Source: Ampelocalamus luodianensis
Lineage: Eukaryota > Streptophyta > Magnoliopsida > Poales > Poaceae
Direction: 5' to 3'
NCBI GenBank assembly: GCA_036346255.1
Contig: CM070632.1
Coordinates: 26,252,657-26,316,656 of the forward strand
DNA: 64,000 bases
A program made the position numbers and the translations under genes. Under the pieces are notes generated by a model. The model had not been told where the DNA came from, did not search any database, and worked only from the letters and a program-made list of their open reading frames with translations. Below are positions 61,106 to 64,000 of the stretch, piece by piece; position 1 is the stretch's first letter; each line of letters begins with the position of its first letter.

Positions 61106-62048
61106 TACTGGGGTTAGTTAAACATGACTTGGGAACCCAGTACTGAGACACACGTCTGCGAGTAGTATGCAAAGCAGAAGTGCTATCCTTGATTCTATTT
61201 GAAATTCTGTTGTGAGCAATGGTTACTCTAACATGAGAGTTATCCTGTCTAGGAGCATGAGCATGATTAGCATGTGAAATAAATCCTAGACCAGGTTTCT
61301 TCCTTTCTAAATTACCATGTCTCACAAAAGCTCTAGGTTGATTAGATGACATTCTAGCAAGATTTTTCTTAGCATTTTTCAACCTACACCAATAGAACTC
61401 AACCAAATGCCCATCCTTCTTGCAATAGGTGCAATGGTACTTGGTACCACCGGGAGAAGCACCTTTGGTGAACAGATGGTTGGGCAAAACCTGCAGATTT
61501 GAAAGTGATCTTTGCAGGTTGGGTATCAAATTCAACTAAGCCATTTCTCAAAATTTGAATGTCATTAGATTTATCCTAGGCAAAGTTGTATCCTAACCCT
61601 TGCTTCTTATAAGGAGTTTTTGACTTGTCAAGAATCATGTTTAATGTTTCTTACCTTTAGAAAATCTTTCTAATGTGTCATTAAGGTAAGCAATTTCTTT
61701 TCTAAGGTTAACACATGAATCACAAGTTTTAGCATTAAACCTCTTCTTATAAAGAGCAACTTCAAGCTTAAGAGCTTCACATGAAGCACAAGTAGCAGAA
61801 TTAATACTGTCCTTAAGCTTGGCATATTTAGCTCTATTGCTTCTACAACATCATGTAATTCACGTTCACGTTCTAAGCGCATGAGCAAGAGCTAGATTCA
61901 ACCACATCAGAAGCAACCAACTTGCTAGACTCTAAACATTTTTCGCAAGGAGCAGATTTAACTTCAACTAGTTCAATCCTAGCATTTTCAAGTTGTTGCA
62001 AAGCAATATCATGAGCAGATTGCAGTTTAGCAAATTCAGAATGTAAAG
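61077..62048 (-). pseudogene. gag C-terminal part of the Sirevirus element
   Basis: Zinc knuckle CTYCKKDGHLVEFYW (third Cys-position changed to Tyr) at about 61400-61440, followed by a basic tail. Upstream (61670-61890 and beyond) are broken frames of the Sirevirus gag coiled-coil region, rich in Leu, Lys and Glu. The 5' part is cut by an LTR insertion at 62049. Confidence 0.8.
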
Positions 62049-64000
62049 TGTAACAGCCCTAACTTAGGGTTTGTATTTCAAATGTAAAATTTTGAGGAGA
62101 AATAAAAACTTTTGTTGTCTCTTCAAATCATTTGAAAGTTTCTACAATTTTCCCTAGCAATTTCCAATTTGTAGAATTTAATTCTTGTGATTGGAAATTG
62201 TTGTTATCAGATTCTAGCCTTCAAACTTGTGATCATCCTCTGAAACTATTTTTCCTAGCATCTTGATCATCCTATCTACCTCCCTGAATTATTTCACAAT
62301 TTTTAGATTTTGTTTGCTATTTCAAATGGCCAAGTCAACTCTGTTTGAAATCTGGTCAAACTCCCTATTCAGCAGCTTGTGAATTTTCTCTAGAACAATG
62401 CAGTGCATAAAAAGTTCTGGAAAAATTATACAAGGTTTTCCTCTGTCCCTAGTAGCTACCATAAAAATTTCGAAATTTTTGGAGCTCAGGAGCTACCTCT
62501 AAAAATTCCCCAAAACCTTCTCTGTCTTTTAAATCAAATTCTAAAAATACTGTTCCTCGGGCCCGAACCCAACTCAGGCTCGAGTCCGACTCGCACACTT
62601 GGTTCGGTCGCGTCAACTAATCGCACCGCGCGCGAGTCCAATCGATCGTAACCGTCCGATGAAGATCGAACGATCCACGTGCGCGCATGCAACCGACCTG
62701 TCCGAATGCATACACTAATCTCAGCCGTCCGTTTCGGATCCAACGGTCGGTGCGATACTGATCAAATCAAGCCACCGGTTCGCACCGCTTTGTGAGTCAC
62801 TGACGGGTGGACCCCACTTGTCAGGTCGTCACCTACCTCTCGCATGAGAGCCGAGTGCGGCGACATTGCGCATGGACGCCACCTCGCCTGTTGTCCGTCA
62901 CCGCTTCCGGTTTTCGTGCGCGCATTACCTCGCCGTATCTTCCATTGAGAGGCCATGTCCTGCGCAGCACCAATCACCCACTTTTTCGTTCACCAGTTTG
63001 TCAGCACCGTTCTTGAGCTCCTCGGTGCCGAGAGCGTCGCCACTCGTATTCCTCCGCCCTCTTCCCTACTTAAGCCCTACCAGAGCTCCCTTATCCTTCT
63101 TTGGACACCATAAGACCACTTCCTACCCTCCATTACTTCCCCGGAGCTCCAACCGAGAGAGTGCGCAAACTCTGGTTCACGGCCGTGTCGCTCCGCCGTG
63201 TCGTCCTCGCGACCAGTGAAGATCATCCCTTCTTTTGCGCGTCATATCGTGTTCCAGATCCCCTTCTTGAATTCCCCTCAACTAATTTTGAGTTTCACTC
63301 GCAGGGACCGTTGAATTTTGAGTTCCCTCCTTTTCGGCCGAAAACTCGGGTCTTCGTCCTCATCACCGGTGAGTTGGTCCTTTGGTCGATTGCTTGCTTC
63401 AGCACCGTCCCGTGCACTTACCCGAGCTATCTACATCTTCGTCCCCTCCTATCTTTGCTCAGGTTGCTTCCCCCTCAGTGTCGCCTTGACCGCCGTCTCG
63501 GTTCATCGTCGCCAGCTCAACTCCGGCAATCTCCTCTCCTCCGCATCATCCTAGTAAGTTCTTGGGACCTTAGTATAGCTTTAGCGCACGCTAGTTCGGG
63601 TTATGTATCGCTAGCTTGTCGTTGCCGCTTTTGCCGTAGCATGAACTCCGCCCCTCGCCGTCGCGCCGCCTCGTCAGGTCACCTCCGACTTGCCCGCCGG
63701 TGTCGTCGGGTGCGCAATAGCATCAGGATCCCATTTTGGCCTTTTGCCGGCATCGCGGGGGCTTGGCTCGCCGGCGGCGCGCCGGGCAAGTTCGAGCTCT
63801 GCCGGCTCTGTTGTCGGATGAGCTAGCGCATTTTGAGTGAGTACGAGAACGCCCGGCGTATTCTTTGAACCCATTGTCGGCGTCGCCTCGCCGAAATTGA
63901 GTCAAGTCGACTGGTCGCGCGCCCTCATGCGTCCCTTTGTCGAGACCGTGGGCTAGTGGTTGTCGGTAGAATAAGTATTAAATGCTTTTGATTTACGTAA
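62049..64000 (+). repeat. Tekay-family LTR, 5' part, continues off the right edge
   Basis: Starts TGTAACAGCCCTAACTTAGG and follows the solo LTR at 38764 through its first 1.9 kb, with moderate divergence. The likely target duplication starts TAAAG (62044-62048), but the far end is outside, so a solo LTR and a full element cannot be told apart. The 241-codon open frame 63101-63826 lies in GC-rich LTR DNA and is not supported as a gene. Confidence 0.9.

Larger units (their letters stand above)
44281..62048 (-). mobile_element. Sirevirus-type Ty1-Copia retrotransposon, truncated and nested
   Basis: Minus-strand order: gag (62048-61077), protease, integrase, first half of reverse transcriptase (to 59032), then a 12.9-kb Gypsy insertion, then the end of RNase H (46129-45957), a non-coding region with many polypurine tracts and at most about 30 bp of 3' LTR (44309-44281). 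The 5' LTR is outside the window. Protein sequence (integrase with CHIANRVFLRPSLGKTSYEL, Sirevirus-type gag zinc knuckle) and the multiple polypurine tracts place it in the Sirevirus lineage. Confidence 0.88.

Noticed and set aside
63101..63826. 241-codon open frame on the plus strand
   Set aside because: It lies in GC-rich LTR DNA, is not conserved in the matching parts of the other Tekay LTRs here, and shows no domain.
38764..64000. The LTRs at 38764 and 62049 as the two LTRs of one large element
   Set aside because: The first has its own matching TTCTG on both sides, so it is a solo LTR; the sequence between belongs to other elements.

Overview
This is plant nuclear DNA, almost certainly from a grass (Poaceae). 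The only host gene is a multi-exon nucleobase-ascorbate transporter (NAT). The rest is a nested stack of LTR retrotransposons of grass type (Tekay/Del chromovirus, Tat and Sirevirus lineages), plus hAT-like, Mutator-like and possibly Helitron DNA transposons. There are no rRNA or tRNA genes, CRISPR arrays or operons.

Layout. 36-3657 (minus): the first eight coding exons (324 codons, no stop or frameshift) of a NAT/NCS2 purine permease-like gene that runs off the left edge. Intron 3 carries a hAT deletion derivative with a perfect 8-bp target-site duplication (TSD). 3658-7800: gene upstream region, then diverged tandem duplications. 7801-21230 (minus): a complete 13.4-kb Tekay-type Gypsy element with 4.3-kb LTRs and TSD CACAA. 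22448-25078 (minus): a solo LTR, TSD CTATT. 26285-28520: a Mutator-like foldback element with arms of about 0.7 kb, each holding an inward-facing TATA box. About 28.5-35.0 kb and 43.7-44.3 kb (plus): a Tat-lineage Gypsy element that looks like a deletion derivative (gag and protease joined to the integrase C-terminus). It is split by an unclassified insertion (35013-43715), which is itself split by a Tekay-family solo LTR (38764-42820, TSD TTCTG). 44281-62048 (minus): a Sirevirus-type Copia element split by a 12.9-kb plus-strand non-autonomous Gypsy element (46130-59031) with 5.2-kb LTRs and only 2.4 kb of interior. 62049-64000: the start of another Tekay-family LTR.

How the parts relate. The long-LTR elements share a conserved LTR segment with a series of stem-loops. 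In at least one stem, different families keep the pairing through compensatory base changes, which is the strongest hint here of an undescribed structured RNA or DNA element. Differences between the two LTRs of one element cluster at CAG/CTG sites, and many coding breaks are CAG-like to TAG changes or small indels. Methylation-linked mutation or base-calling error at CHG sites would explain both, so some retrotransposon frameshifts may not be real. No active host pathway other than the transporter gene can be inferred.
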